DNA from: Lateolabrax maculatus
Lineage: Eukaryota > Chordata > Actinopteri > Acropomatiformes > Lateolabracidae
Length of the DNA: 64,000 nucleotides
Reading direction: 5' to 3'
Assembly: GCA_031216445.1 (NCBI GenBank)
Contig: CM062198.1
Span: 124,001 to 188,000, forward strand
Shown: piece after piece, positions 1 to 9,907 of the stretch
Position numbering within the stretch: the stretch's first letter is position 1
Layout: every line of letters begins with the position of its first letter
Notes under the pieces: model-generated
Databases searched by the model: none
Told to the model about the DNA's origin: nothing
Seen by the model: the letters and a program-made list of their open reading frames with translations, nothing else
Position numbers and translations under genes: made by a program

Positions 1-607
1 GCAGGTACAATGAAGTGTCAATGCATTTAATTAATCATAACTCTGAATACTAAACTGATTTTCACGGGATTTTTTTCTGCAAACGTCATACATGTAGGCA
101 TGATACCGGACACATGATTCGGCGTATTTTAATATACATAATAGGCATAACGGTAATAGAATATTCTGGTATGTGATATATGCTATGTATGATATAATAT
201 AATACACACACACACACATATATATAAAAACACTAATATATGATAGAGAAGCAGAAGCAGATTGTGTACTACTCAGCTATTTTAATAAGTTGAAAAATGA
301 AGAAACAATACAACATTATACATCAATATAAGATAAAACACAATAGACAGAAGTTAGATCTCAGAAAAAATGAATATGTATATCTACATATATATCAAAA
401 AAAATGAAAATCTATATCTATCTATCTATCTCTCTCTCCCTATATATCTGTATATATAATATATATATATATTATATATACATGTGTGACGTTTGCATTA
501 AACAATCCCGTGAAAATCAGTTTAGTATTCAGAGTTATGATTGATTAAACACGCTGACAGTTCATTGATCCTGCAGAATGATCACACTGAGTGGAGCGGG
601 TGACCGG
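1..607. repeat. Palindromic (foldback/MITE-like) insertion, left arm truncated by window start
   Basis: The complete form, seen at 17214-17853, has two 128-bp inverted arms. Here the left arm is cut and covers 1-95, and the right arm covers 480-607. The arms share the long motif around 'tcataactctgaatactaa' and its complement. The centre is AT-rich with (CA)n at about 203-217, TATC repeats at about 415-440 and (TA)n at about 446-478. No protein-coding potential is seen. Confidence 0.8.
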
Positions 608-1280
608 CTCATTGGGCGCGCTAAACGTGGTAACCATGGAAACGACACAGCTACAAATATGACTAGTGTTAAGTGAGGAGGGTAAAATAAAATAACATTA
701 AGTTAGCATAGTCCTAACTTAACAGCCGAGCGTAAAATAAAATGATACATCCAGACTTGTTCTGATGTTCTGCCATGTGAATGCCCTCCTGCTCATGGAA
801 ACTCACAAACCGCCGGGATCAGTCTCTCATCGTGAGTGAGTACTCATAGATGACTGGCCTCAGAAAAAAAAATCAACTCCGACAGCGGGTGTGCGCGTGC
901 ACGTGACGAGCACGCCCGCGACCGCTACACTAAAGTTTCTCCTCAACTTTAACGTGACAAAAGTAAGACACGTTATGTCCATAATATAGTTCAGCTAGCT
1001 CAGAGCTATATAGCTCTGAGGCAGCGTTAGCTGACATTACAACCCACATCATTACTAGCAAGCACGAAAAATATGGCGCTTACTTACAGAAAGAAAACGG
1101 TCTAAACAAGGGTAAAATATTACTCACCAAATGAGTGTGCCAAGCACAAGAATGCTGAAAATAACCTTAACGAGTGCTGTTGCAGGGATTAGGTCCAGCT
1201 TCTCGTCCGTTGCGGGTGTGTTGTTGACATACCGTCAGGCGTAGAGAGTACGGAGTTGCGCATGCCCACAGGTCGGGAAA
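608..1280 (-). promoter_or_regulatory. Promoter-like GC-rich block of X (copy 1)
   Basis: Motifs present: an inverted CCAAT box (ATTGG 611-615), an RFX X-box-like palindrome (GTAACCATGGAAAC 630-643), an E-box CACGTG (900-905) and an NRF1-like TGCGCATGC (1257-1265). The block is richer in CpG than its surroundings. It lies upstream of the X gene, whose body is to the left on the minus strand. A perfect 22-bp palindrome sits at 999-1020. Promoter function is inferred from motifs only. Confidence 0.45.
1128..1260 (-). other. Candidate minus-strand first exon with GTGAGT donor
   Basis: On the minus strand a GC-rich stretch just below the NRF1-like site runs to a good donor, CTCATTTG|GTGAGTAA, with the last exon base at 1128. 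One frame would encode a hydrophobic stretch including IPATALVKVIFSILVLG, which resembles a membrane or signal segment. That frame has a TGA upstream and no ATG in view. It may be an untranslated first exon of the X gene, a remnant of another gene, or chance. Copies lie at about 18374-18506 and about 53277-53410. Confidence 0.2.
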
Positions 1281-1282
1281 AA

Positions 1283-1803
1283 AAAAAAAAAGCCGGCGAA
1301 GTTTTCAAATCGAAGCAAAAGTACTAATACCACTCCGTGAAACTACTCTTTTACAATACAGCTCCTGCAGTGAAAATTTCAATTAAGTAAAAAACATATA
1401 ACCACAAAAAGAAATACTTAAAATATTAAAATTAAAAGTAGCATACTACTGATTATTATTATATATCGCGTATGTATTATTACATATGCAGTGATGTAAA
1501 AAGTACAATATTTCCCTCTGAAATGTAGTGGAGTAAAAGTAGACAGTAATATGAAAAAAAAAGTAAAGTACTTAAAGTACTTTGTACTTAAGTGCAGTAT
1601 TGAGTAAATGTACTTGTAAAAGCACAATTATCGAAAACATACTTTTTCTAAATTAATCCAGTTCAAGTAGACTGAGCTGGTGAGATTTTTCAACCACAAA
1701 TTACAAGTAACTTACTAAAAGTGAGTGTTAATAGCAATTTGATAAAAAATGATTTAAGTCAATTTACTATTTTTAATTAAATACCATGTTTGCATTTACA
1801 GTG
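1283..1803. other. AT-rich terminal part of X without recognised gene
   Basis: At about 1490-1620 there is a stretch with repeated 'aaagtact/agtactt' words and the start 'cagtgatgtaaaaagta', which I know as a common fish hAT-type MITE-like repeat. The rest is low-complexity AT-rich DNA up to the X terminus. Open frames here (e.g. 1418-1627) are compositional and do not look coding. Confidence 0.4.
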
Positions 1804-2872
1804 TACTGCTGTCCTTGATATGTAAAAGCAAACAGATACTGTGAATCTGGGTGTAATGGCACACTAACAAATGCTGTGTACCAACAGGCGTCATGTGGGA
1901 TATTAGAAAGCAAAGTATGTGGGTCTGGAACCACAGGTACTTCTGCATCTACAGTGGAATTAATGGCGCACAAATCATGCACCAATCGATAGTCACTAGA
2001 GTTTATTTTGTTTTATTGGACAAGTTGGTGTATTACACAGACTTTTTGTTGGTTTTAACACACCTGCTGCTACCAAGCCCTTGATGGTGGGTCTTATACC
2101 TGCTATTTGGTGTGGTTTCATGGGATATTGTTTTTGGTATGGCAACACAATGCCCTCTTTTGCTTTGATGTGAACTGGCTGTGCTGACCTAACTAGCCCT
2201 ACATCTGTTTTATGATGTGACCATAACTCATGTGGTATCTGATGTAGTAACACACTATGTTCTTCTGAGAGTGGCAGTTGAGTAGGGAATCTCTGACTTA
2301 GTAGCACTTGGGCTCTTGTTCCTTTGTCATATGCTCGCAGAAATATTTTCACATATTGTCCATCGGAGGATGACTGCACATGCGTGTTCTGAGTTGGTTT
2401 CCATACAGTCACTTGTAGTGCTGCCTTCACCATCGGTCCTAGGTCACGTGATTCATGTCCATTAGCTATCAGGAGTGTAACATGTGGGACGGAGCTGGTG
2501 ACTTGAAACCAGGGACGTAGTTCTGGTGGTAGAGTAACTGCTGCTGCTGGTCCTTGTGGTCCAACATACAGGTCTTGACATATTACAGATAATATTTTGC
2601 CTGTAATCAACTCTGTCCAGCATTCTTTGTAGTCAGTATGTTGCTGAGTCTCATCATACATCAGAGTGCAGTGCAGCGGCAGTCGTGGTTCTTGTGCTGT
2701 GGGCAGTTCTTTCTGTATCCAGGCTTTTCACACACTCCATTGGTGTGCAAGTTCTGAGTCAGCTGGCCATTGGATCCAGTATACTGCAGGCTGCACATAT
2801 GTGAGTGTCTTTTGTCTTTCTCTTCGTCTGCCAGTGTGCTCTAAGTCTTACAGTATCTCTTGCTGGAACATT
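1804..2872 (-). pseudogene. pol: ERV pol 5' half: protease end and RT start (copy 1)
   Basis: Minus-strand remnant of a retroviral polyprotein, probably a class I (gamma/epsilon-like) fish ERV. The open stretch 2661-1996 carries the region between protease and RT and the start of the RT fingers (short words such as LVAAGVLKP and CNTPTCPIKQ). A frame change near 1990 leads to the next RT piece (VHDLCAINS...PVVPDPHTLLSNIP) down to 1804. The stretch that normally carries RT motif A, with a catalytic Asp, is shortened. Further in-frame stops lie upstream of 2661. The RT region stops exactly at the X transposon terminus, and its continuation lies on the other side of X. The 5' side is cut at the LINE junction, so gag and the 5' LTR are missing. 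Confidence 0.85.
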
Positions 2873-3499
2873 TGAAGCAGGCTGGTATGTGGGATATCTC
2901 CAGTGAAGTGTTAAAGATATCTGTGAACACCAGAGACAGCTGGTCAGCACAGTGCTTCAGGGTGGATGGAGAGACAGAGTCTGGCCCGGCTGCTTTGTGG
3001 AGGTTCTGTCTCTTGTATTGTCTGTTAACATCCCTCTCCAGGATTGAGAGAGGTGTCACTGTGGACGGGAAGGGGGCCTCTGAGGTTTGAAGTTGTGGAG
3101 AGGCCCAGGCCCCTGCAGTGGTGGGAGAGGTGAAGCTGGTGGCCTGGGGCTGGTGGATGGAGTCCCAGGGGATTGTGTCTGGACTGTCCCATTGTCTTTC
3201 GAAACGACAGTAGAACTTGTTCAGATTGTTGGACAGGCGCAAGTCGTTAGCAGAGTGGGGGGCTCTGGGTTTGTAATGGGTGAGCTCTCTGAGCCCCTTC
3301 CAGACAGAAGCAGAGTCCTTGGCTGAGAACTGGTGTTGGAGTTTCTCAGAATACAGTCGTTTAGCTCCCCTCACCTCCTTGCTAAACCTGTACTTTGCCT
3401 CTTTGAACCTGCTTCTGTCTCCACTCCTAAATGCTTCCTCCTTTTGCGACCTTAGCTGTCTGAGAGGGGTTGGCTGTGTTGTATCTTCTGTAGCGATGA
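2873..3499 (-). mobile_element. LINE (non-LTR retrotransposon) ORF2 fragment, copy 1
   Basis: The minus-strand open frame has an arginine/lysine-rich linker (KEEAFRSGDRSRFKEAKYRF) and NLNKFYCRF, followed by KAAGPDSVSPSTLKHCADQL, which is the start of the RT domain of Jockey/L2/CR1/Rex-type LINEs. It ends just after the PACFK word, before the catalytic RT motifs, at the junction with ERV protease sequence. The other end abuts the LTR. The open frame continues to 3641, but that extension is LTR sequence read by chance. Confidence 0.8.
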
Positions 3500-3990
3500 T
3501 GTGATGATGATGAAGGAATCTCCGCTGACACCGACTTAGTTGTATAAAAAGGTTTATTACAAAAAGTACAGCGTCAAAACAAGCACCATGGATTGCCTGT
3601 GAGAAGATCCGAAGCCAATGTGAATCTCCCCCGTTTTCCACTCAAACTACACCTTTTAAAGCCTCATGGTATAGCTAATGTGTGGTGACAAGATAGGCTC
3701 AGAGCCAACCTCATAACCATACATGGCTATTTTACAGAAAGGGAAGGTGGAACCTATAGTTCAGGTTGAAACTGATCTCATCTCTTTGGAACTTTAGGAA
3801 AACAACCCCCAAGGGGCACCCATCTATGAAAGTAGCCAGACCTTGGACATAGGCTTATCTAAACATTTCCCACACAAGTATCTAAACATTGGATCCACAC
3901 AAGTATCTAAACATTGGACACACATGGGAGAGACATCTCTCAGCTCAGACACCTCATTTTACTTAAATTTGGGTCAATTTGGTTGCTTCT
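3500..3990 (-). repeat. ERV 3' LTR (copy 1)
   Basis: Read on the minus strand this has LTR architecture. A U3-like part contains near-perfect direct repeats of about 25 bp (3859-3927, 'tatctaaacattgga'), a TATA-like CTTTAAAAGG near 3650, a polyadenylation signal AATAAA (tttatt at 3553-3558), and an end in ...CATCATCACA at 3500. The far (U3 start) border is not resolved and could lie anywhere from 3960 to 4100. It lies downstream of integrase, as expected of a 3' LTR with no env in between. Confidence 0.6.
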
Positions 3991-4199
3991 TCAGCTGTCA
4001 TGGTTTGGTGTAGGTTTATCTATGTGCATTGATTTCGTGAACATTGTACCACTACCATCACTGTCCCTTCTTATAGGCATTGTCTGTGAACCACATGCGT
4101 GTCTATTTTTATGCCTTCTGGTCCTAATGTCAATGTTTGATTGTATTGAGCTGACTTTATATACGTGAGTGTGATTACGTTGTTTACTGGTACTCCTCC
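3991..4199. other. ERV region between integrase end and LTR, nothing recognised
   Basis: No env-like or other conserved frame is visible. The open frame on the plus strand at 3914-4168 is antisense to the ERV and has no recognisable domain. Confidence 0.4.
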
Positions 4200-5183
4200 T
4201 CTCAGCCAGTCTCTGTGATCATCTTTGTCCTTGGATCTTGAAGCTGTCTATCTTCCAGTTGGGAGGCTTCACCGTCCCTTTCTGGATCGTGCTGTGCCCT
4301 TGCTGTCTCACCTGGATCCCTCGCTCTGCAGCAATGGTTTAAATGGAACCAACATTTCTTACCCTCTACTTTCAGCGCAGTTGGGGTAGTTAGGATAACC
4401 TTAAAGGGTCCTTCTCACCTTGGTTGGTCCCACTTTCGTTTGAACACCTTTACGTAGACCCAGTCTCCAGGTTCAACTCTCCTTAGCTGCTCTGGAATGT
4501 CAGCGTCTCTGTCCTCAGACACAGCTTTTACCTGTTGGAGCACAGCTTTGTGTATTTGCGTTAGGTGTCGTAGGTAGCATGTTAGTTCTCGTTCACATTG
4601 CTCGCATACGGCCCTCTACAAAAGGGAACCGGCATCGGTCTCCCTGTAAGTGCCTCGTGTGGTATTAGATGTGTTAGTCTCTTAGCTTAGTGTTAGTGTT
4701 AGTTAGTGTTCGTATAGCCATCAAAGCAAGTGGCAATGCATCTACCCAATTGATTTTATACTGACTGTCTGCTCTAATTTTTGCAAGTTTTGCTTTTAGC
4801 ATGCCATTTGCCCTTTCCACTACTCTCTGTGACTGTGGGTGATACACACATCTGAACTTCTGTTTGATTCCTAGCATTTTTAGGGCTTTTTTTTTCTTTT
4901 TTTTTCTCAGCTACAAACGCAGGTCGGAAAAATGGTGACCACCAGACTGCTTGAAGGCATCTCAACACCTCCCCACTTGTGCAATGGTCCTGACCATGCG
5001 CACTACGTGTAGCAACCTGTACCAAAGATGTTGGGAGGACAATATGTCCATGTGCACTTCGCCATAGCCCATGTGATGGACCTTCTTCAGTGATTATACT
5101 TGCCCCCCTTTTTGCCCATACAGAATGTGCATATGGACTTGCCTGATGTTGTGCTGCTATTACATAGCAGCACATATATATAG

Positions 5184-5226
<43 letters not shown>

Positions 5227-5787
5227 TATATATATAAGTTTGTCAGTGGTTCACAATCTCCAGCTACTAGCAGTGGTCCTATACAGGTGGGTGTAGCTAT
5301 GCGTTTTGCGGCTTCATCTGCTAAGTTGTTGCCTTTAGCTATCAGGGAATTCGTTTTTTGATGAGCTACGCATTTAATGATGGCTAACACTTTTGGATGG
5401 TGTATGGCTTCTAGTAAAGCTGAGATGGCAGAAATGACGACATGTGTCTCACCGTTTGTGGTTTGGGAGCTTTCGATACTGCCTCAATTTGTGAGGGCAC
5501 TATAGCTCATTTAGTGCCACAGAGTTGTCTACCTAAGTATTCAACCTGTGTCTGGCAAAACTGTAATTTATTTTTACTCACCTTGTGAGCCCCCTTTTCT
5601 AAAGCCATCAGGGCTGAGACTGAGTCTTGTGCACATTGAGCTTTGGAGGTGCTACATATCAAGAGATCATCTACATATTGTAGTACTGTACTGGACACGT
5701 CTAGGTGTTGCAGGTCATTAGCCAATACTCGACTGAATATTGAGGGACTTTCAACATAGCTCTGCGGGAGACGTGTGTACGTATACT
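4200..5787 (-). pseudogene. pol: ERV pol 3' half: RT (YVDD)-RNase H-integrase (copy 1, B1)
   Basis: In order on the minus strand: the RT palm with the YVDD motif (codons 5677-5666, frame 5725-5507); an RNase H tail with GNNLADEAAKR (about 5390-5240); a (TA)n microsatellite (about 5187-5224); the integrase zinc-binding and core region (frames 5175-4774 and 4877-4674); and an integrase C-terminal module with GDWVYVKVF and EGPFKVILTT words at about 4560-4330. Breaks: a poly-T insertion around 4890-4908 shifts the integrase frame, another frame change lies near 4680-4710, and a TGA sits at 4417-4415 inside the C-terminal module. Sequence above 5787 is the X transposon. Confidence 0.88.
5187..5224. 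repeat. (TA)n microsatellite in ERV pol (B1)
   Basis: About 19 AT dinucleotides lie between the RNase H and integrase pieces. The same tract occurs in every B copy at different lengths (B2 near 11071, B4 near 28319, B5 near 34199, B6 near 40085, B7 near 45973, B8 near 57333). It explains most of the unit-length variation. Confidence 0.9.
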
Positions 5788-6224
5788 CACTGTAAAATCT
5801 AATTAGTTGACCTTACTTAAAAAAAAGTATGCAAACTCGTTGCAAATTAAGCAAAGTAATCTTAAGAATAGTGAGTTAGAAAAGCTTGTTTATTTTAAGT
5901 GTGCAGTACCAAATCAAGTAGTACAACTAAAAAAAAAAAAAAAAAGTTCATGTAACTTAATAGCCATGCTTAGTGTTAACTTAATTTTTTCATTTTGTGT
6001 GGACTGCTTGATACAAATTTAACCCCACTTAGAATTATGATACCTACTACTTACTACTCACTCATTTTTTTTCAGTTCATTTCAGTTCAGTTAAATTAAA
6101 CAAACCAATTTCCTTGAATGGGTCCTTGTCCTTCTCCCATTTCTTATCTATTTTAGCTGTTATTACCTAATAAAGGGAAAAACACCACAAACATATACTT
6201 TAAAAGAACACTCACTGGGTTTGT
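5788..6224. other. X left subterminal region
   Basis: AT-rich non-coding DNA beginning CACTGTAAAATC, with the words TTGACCTTACTTAAAA and ATGCAAAC close to the end. The right X terminus, read inward, has TTGACTTAAA and ATGCAAAC at similar depth. Such short repeated subterminal words are typical transposase-binding candidates in CACTA-type elements. From memory, this end resembles abundant CACTG-ended repeats of teleosts. The open frame 5807-6022 does not look coding. Confidence 0.55.
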
Positions 6225-7140
6225 TCAGCTGCATTACAACATTTATTAAAAAAATAATTGCATCACTGACAGATCTAGACTGAACAATAAATGTTCGATA
6301 TTGTTACTTTTGATTCCAATTCTCCAATATAAAATGTGTGTTTTATCACTCATGTAATAACCTTACAATAAACAATAAAATTACTGTTCTCTATCCTCTT
6401 GTCATATTTAATGTATTTTAAAGCTAGTTGCAAAATTGCTCATAGTGTGATCTATGTCTGTTAGGCTATTGTAATAACAATATGCATTAAATCTATTATT
6501 CAGCCTCAAGTGTTCTGTTCCCAAGTATCACTTTCTTGTACATTCAAGTACAAAACAGCAGCTAAACAACAAACTTGTGGTTTGATTTGACTGTAGAACA
6601 TGACATGGACATGGCAAAAATAAAACCACATTTTTGTGAGCTAATTCTATGCATGTAACAGTCTCACAATATTAAACAGGTAAACACCTGATAATTACAG
6701 GACTTCAGTGCATGCAAAATCATTGCATTTCTGATCAAAACTGAAAGTACAACAAATGCTTTTGTGTCCCAAAGCGAGCATCAGTCCAAGGTTTAAACCA
6801 ACACAGAAAAACATCACTCCTTGGGTTTTGTATTTGTACTACATTATAACTACTATAATTAAAAGTTTTCCCAAAACACAAATGTAAACAGGTCAACCTT
6901 GCTAGGTTCCTTTCTGACAACATTATCTAACAACTCTTTGCAACACAAGGTGGCGCTATTTCCACCATTAGCATACTAGCATAACATGGTACACTTTAAT
7001 AGAATTTTTTTTTTTTTTTGAGATCATAAACAAGCCAGCTCAGTTGCATGAAAGCATAAAACTTTCTCTGATAACAGGAGAACATTAACTGCTGCATAAT
7101 TTACAAAGTGCTATCTGACAGCTGATGGCTCTTTACTGGT
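6225..7140 (-). other. Probable 3' UTR and polyadenylation region of X gene (B1)
   Basis: Downstream of the stop codon the minus strand is AT-rich without conserved frames. AATAAA occurs at 6247-6242 (plus-strand tttatt), followed by a TGTTGTAATG stretch, so the transcript could end near 6225. A poly-T run at about 7005-7019 varies in length between copies. Frame 6735-6923 has no recognised domain and is probably not coding. Confidence 0.4.
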
Positions 7141-7464
7141 CTAACCCAGTAGACTGTTCTTCAAAGTTAACAGTTTTGGTGGGAGGTTTTCTTTCCCAGT
7201 CCAAGCATCACAGTCTGAATGAAGTTGAGTGTATTTGCCATGCATTTTGGGTAATCCAAATGCAAAGCATATGTAAGCCCAAATAACAGACAAACTGCCT
7301 GAGGCAAGTTTTTTTATATGATCCATGATGATACCTCCCTCCAGAATGATGGCAGTGGAGATGGGCTGGAGGTCTACTGAACTTGGACCCTCATGAGGAT
7401 TATCTTCACTGACAACTGTCAGCACACCGACAGTGCATTCTAGGGCCTCGTCTCTCGCTGTACC
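7141..7464 (-). pseudogene. X gene exon 4, C-terminus (B1)
   Basis: 107 codons from GTARDEALECTVGVLTVVSE to LLTLKNSLLG, then TAG. The acceptor is TGTGTCTTTGTAG, preceded by a (TG)n stretch. The frame is undamaged in all copies. Confidence 0.7.
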
Positions 7465-7932
7465 CTACAAAGACACACACACACATTCTTCAGCATGGCA
7501 ATTTATGCTCTTCTAAACATTCATTTTTAATGTTGAAAGCATTTGCTAGGGAATATGGTTTTAAATATGTGTTCATACTGGATTGTTACAATATAACCAA
7601 CAAAATAAATGTGGTATGATTAAACTAAAGCTATGGTCCACAAGGTCCATATATTCTTAAACAGTGACACTGACTTTTCAGCCTGGACTCCTGCTCCTTA
7701 GATTTACAATTAATTAATGTGTACAACGTTTATGTGGCAAATTTCATTTTTATTTACTGGCTGTTTAAATACCTCTCAGATTAGCTGTGGAGGAATTGCC
7801 ATACAAAATACATCAATCACTGTACAAAATGTATATTGTATATTGTGCAGATAAAATTACATCTTCTATGTCAGCACAGATATAGTTCTATTTTAATGCA
7901 GACCAAACTTTTTCTTATGTGCAAGTACTTAC

Positions 7933-8025
7933 AGAGCATGTCTTGAAGAATTCACTGGAGTCGTCACCAAGTAAAATAGGAATGCCTTTGAGGACAACAG
8001 AGCGAAGTACTGTCACGTCTGGTGT
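7933..8025 (-). pseudogene. X gene exon 3 (B1)
   Basis: 31 codons (TPDVTVLRSVVLKGIPILLG to FFKTCS), in phase with both neighbours, flanked by ATTAG acceptor and GTAAGT donor. It is too short to stand out as an open frame but clearly belongs to the SAMD3-like C-terminus. Confidence 0.7.
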
Positions 8026-8184
8026 CTAATGATACACAGAGAGAGAAAAGACCAGTTAACAGAGTAATTTGCAAGGCACAAGCACAAGTCAGACAGGAAA
8101 TAGAATAGGTTGGGCTGGATCATCTCATTTAGAACTTGATTGATGAACTATCACACAGATCAAAAGCAAAATTAACCTACTTAC

Positions 8185-8343
8185 CATCCAGCTCATGTGC
8201 TGCATCAGCTCACTGAGCTTCTGGCCAACAGTTCCCCTTCTTGTTTTGAAAAGTTCAATGAAACGTGGGGTATACTGGTCCAGAGCCTCAAAGAAGTCTC
8301 CCTCAAGATTCTTACTTGCGATTCTGTTGAACTCAGCAAACAC
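8185..8343 (-). pseudogene. X gene exon 2 (B1)
   Basis: 53 codons from VFAEFNRIASKNLEGDFFEAL through ELFKTRRGTVGQKLSELMQH to SWM, with a strong acceptor (polypyrimidine plus TTTTCAG) and donor (GGTAAGTAGG). It is part of the conserved C-terminal region of the SAMD3-like family. Its start does not match the phase of the preceding exon. Confidence 0.7.
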
Positions 8344-8489
8344 CTGAAAAGTAGAGAGAGGGGTGGGTAGGGATGGAGAGATGGCAGAAGTGTTAACATT
8401 CCAACAAGTGTGTTTGGATTTCTAGCCACACACCTTGAATTTCTTTTTGATAGGCATTATTTTATTGGTTGAGAACAAAAATAGTTTAC

Positions 8490-9430
8490 CTGTCTGTGAA
8501 GAGTGCTGGCCATCGTTCAACAATGTTCTGTACAGCAGGTTCCTTTTCTACAATTTCTTGTCTGCGTAGTGGGAATGATTGGTCCATCATTTGTGAGATG
8601 AGAGTGCCATTGGGTTGTTTCTTCTTCATTTCTTCCACGAGAACCTTTCTGGCATTTTCAAGGCTTGTTTCATCATGTCCTTCAGGTAAGTTAGGTAGGT
8701 AGTTTGCTTCACCTCTTTTTGGCCGTTTGATATTCTTGCTTGAGGATTCTCCTTCTGGGTTGCCTTTACTTCTTTTGCCTCCATTGATTGCTACATCCTC
8801 ACATCCAGCTTTTTGAAGCTTTGTGCGATAATTTAAGGCTGTTTTTCCAGCCATACCATCTGTGTGGTCCAGGCTCAGTGAGGCAGGGGTGTTTGCTAAT
8901 TAGTGCTTTTGCAACACTGCTGAAGTCATCATCTTTAGGGTAAGCCTTGAAACTGTACATCGTCTCAGCAAGCTTTTCTAGTATGTCATGCTTCATATCT
9001 CGTGGTAGAGTCATACGTGTTCCATCCTTCATAAAGGCAAGATCTGCCTGTCTGAGTCTATAGTCAACATCAACTGAGAAATTGGGTATGTCAAAGAAAT
9101 CTGGCCACTGTTGTCTTAGCGATGGTGATGCTCTTCCTGTCGACAGGATCTCAGTGTCTGCTGTGCTGCACTCAGTGTCTGATGTTGTGGTGGGTGATGA
9201 CAATGCGGTTAAATGGAGAGTCACAAGAGGGATGATTTTGAGCGTAGCTCTTTCAGGTAAATCAGTTATTTCAGTCAAATTGCAGAGGGCATTATGGAAG
9301 TCTTGATCTTCATACTGCAGTTTAAAGTCATACTGCAGTGACAGTTTATCTACCAGTTGCACTTTTAATTCTTCAATAGACTGTGGTCTCTCATTTAAAG
9401 TCAACTTCCTGATATCATCTTCAGCGATGA
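8490..9430 (-). pseudogene. PB1-like and SAMD3-like part of X gene exon 1 (B1)
   Basis: Begins at EDDIRKLTLNERP and shows a PB1-like pattern (EELKVQLVDKLSLQYDFKLQYEDQDF...LTEITDL...ATLKII), with about 110 residues of Ser/Thr-rich linker and conserved blocks after it (FSVDVDYRLRQADLAF, HDILEKLAETMYSFKAYP, KALISKHPCLTEPG). A frameshift near 8833 moves to the frame with NYRTKLQKAGC, a basic patch KRPKRGEANYLPNLPEG, and ERWPALFTD before the donor at 8490. From memory this is the multi-copy fish 'SAMD3-like' family. Function unknown. PB1 domains mediate protein-protein dimerisation. Confidence 0.65.
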
Positions 9431-9907
9431 TGAGTAGAGCAAGCTGAATGGAATGAAGAGAGGAGCGATATTTAGGGTGTAGATTTCCAAGTACCCAGTA
9501 GATGGCAGCTTGTGTTTCTTTCTGGAGGTTCCCAAGGGCTTAGCCACCTCAAAATCATCTATGTACAAGAAAAGAGCAATCCTGAATTCTTCCTCTGTCA
9601 AGAGAGAATTGTCTTTAAACCGGTAACCATCCCTGTGAGATCTGTATCCTTGTGACAAATTTGTCTCAGATGACATGGCCTTATCTAAAATTTCTCCATT
9701 GTTTAGTAATGTCTGCAGCATTTTTAGTATGGGGATATACACAACTGTCTGCCTGTCATTTTTTAGGACAAACTCAATAGGCGTCACCACTGAGAATTCT
9801 TTTCAAATGTATGATGTTCGCTTGCTAGTGGTTGACAATGACCCCCTAGTAGAAGTGAATTTCAGGAATACATTATTCTCAGTAAATACTTTAGCTATCT
9901 CACTCAC
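9431..9907 (-). pseudogene. CACTA-transposase-like segment of X gene exon 1 (B1)
   Basis: This continues the zinc-finger frame after the TAA for 34 codons, meets a TGA (9805-9803), then reads PIEFVLKNDRQTVVYIPILK and FEVAKPLGTSRKKHKL. After a frameshift near 9508 it reads YWVLGNLHPKYRSSLHSIQL. The words LGTSRKKHKL and YWVLGNLHPKYRSSLHS match, from memory, a large animal family often found next to a GDNL-type CACTA/EnSpm transposase core. The core itself is absent. The segment stops after LALL and passes directly into the PB1/SAMD3-like part. Confidence 0.6.

Larger units (their letters stand above)
1..1803 (-). mobile_element. X transposon, 5' (right) end only, cut by window start
   Basis: This is the right end of an X copy whose body lies before the window. 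It ends TTTACAGTG at 1795-1803 and is followed by the target-duplication base string TACT (1804-1807) and then ERV pol. It contains the right part of the palindromic insertion, the promoter-like GC-rich block and an AT-rich end, all described separately. Confidence 0.8.

Noticed and set aside
205..480. CA/TATC/TA repeats as a possible centromeric or satellite array
   Set aside because: They are short microsatellites confined to the centre of the palindromic element.
1418..1627. 69-codon frame in the AT-rich X end
   Set aside because: Composition-driven Tyr/Phe/Ile frame in a repeat. No family resemblance.
3087..3504. Plus-strand frames in the LINE fragment
   Set aside because: Antisense reading of the LINE ORF2. 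The minus-strand frame has clear LINE words.
5125..5361. Plus-strand open frame across the (TA)n tract
   Set aside because: It is antisense to ERV pol and its Tyr/Ile run is only the translated microsatellite.
8469..8702. Plus-strand frames opposite the SAMD3-like exon (e.g. 8469-8702, 9082-9306, 9675-9911)
   Set aside because: They are shadows of the minus-strand coding sequence, without domains or splice context.
9791..9907. A 117-bp intron between the zinc-finger part and PIEFVL, using TAA|GTGAGT and TTCTCAG
   Set aside because: The reading frame is continuous across this stretch (39 codons, one TGA), the acceptor has a poor pyrimidine tract, and the TAA would remain in the exon anyway. 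In-frame nonsense changes fit better.
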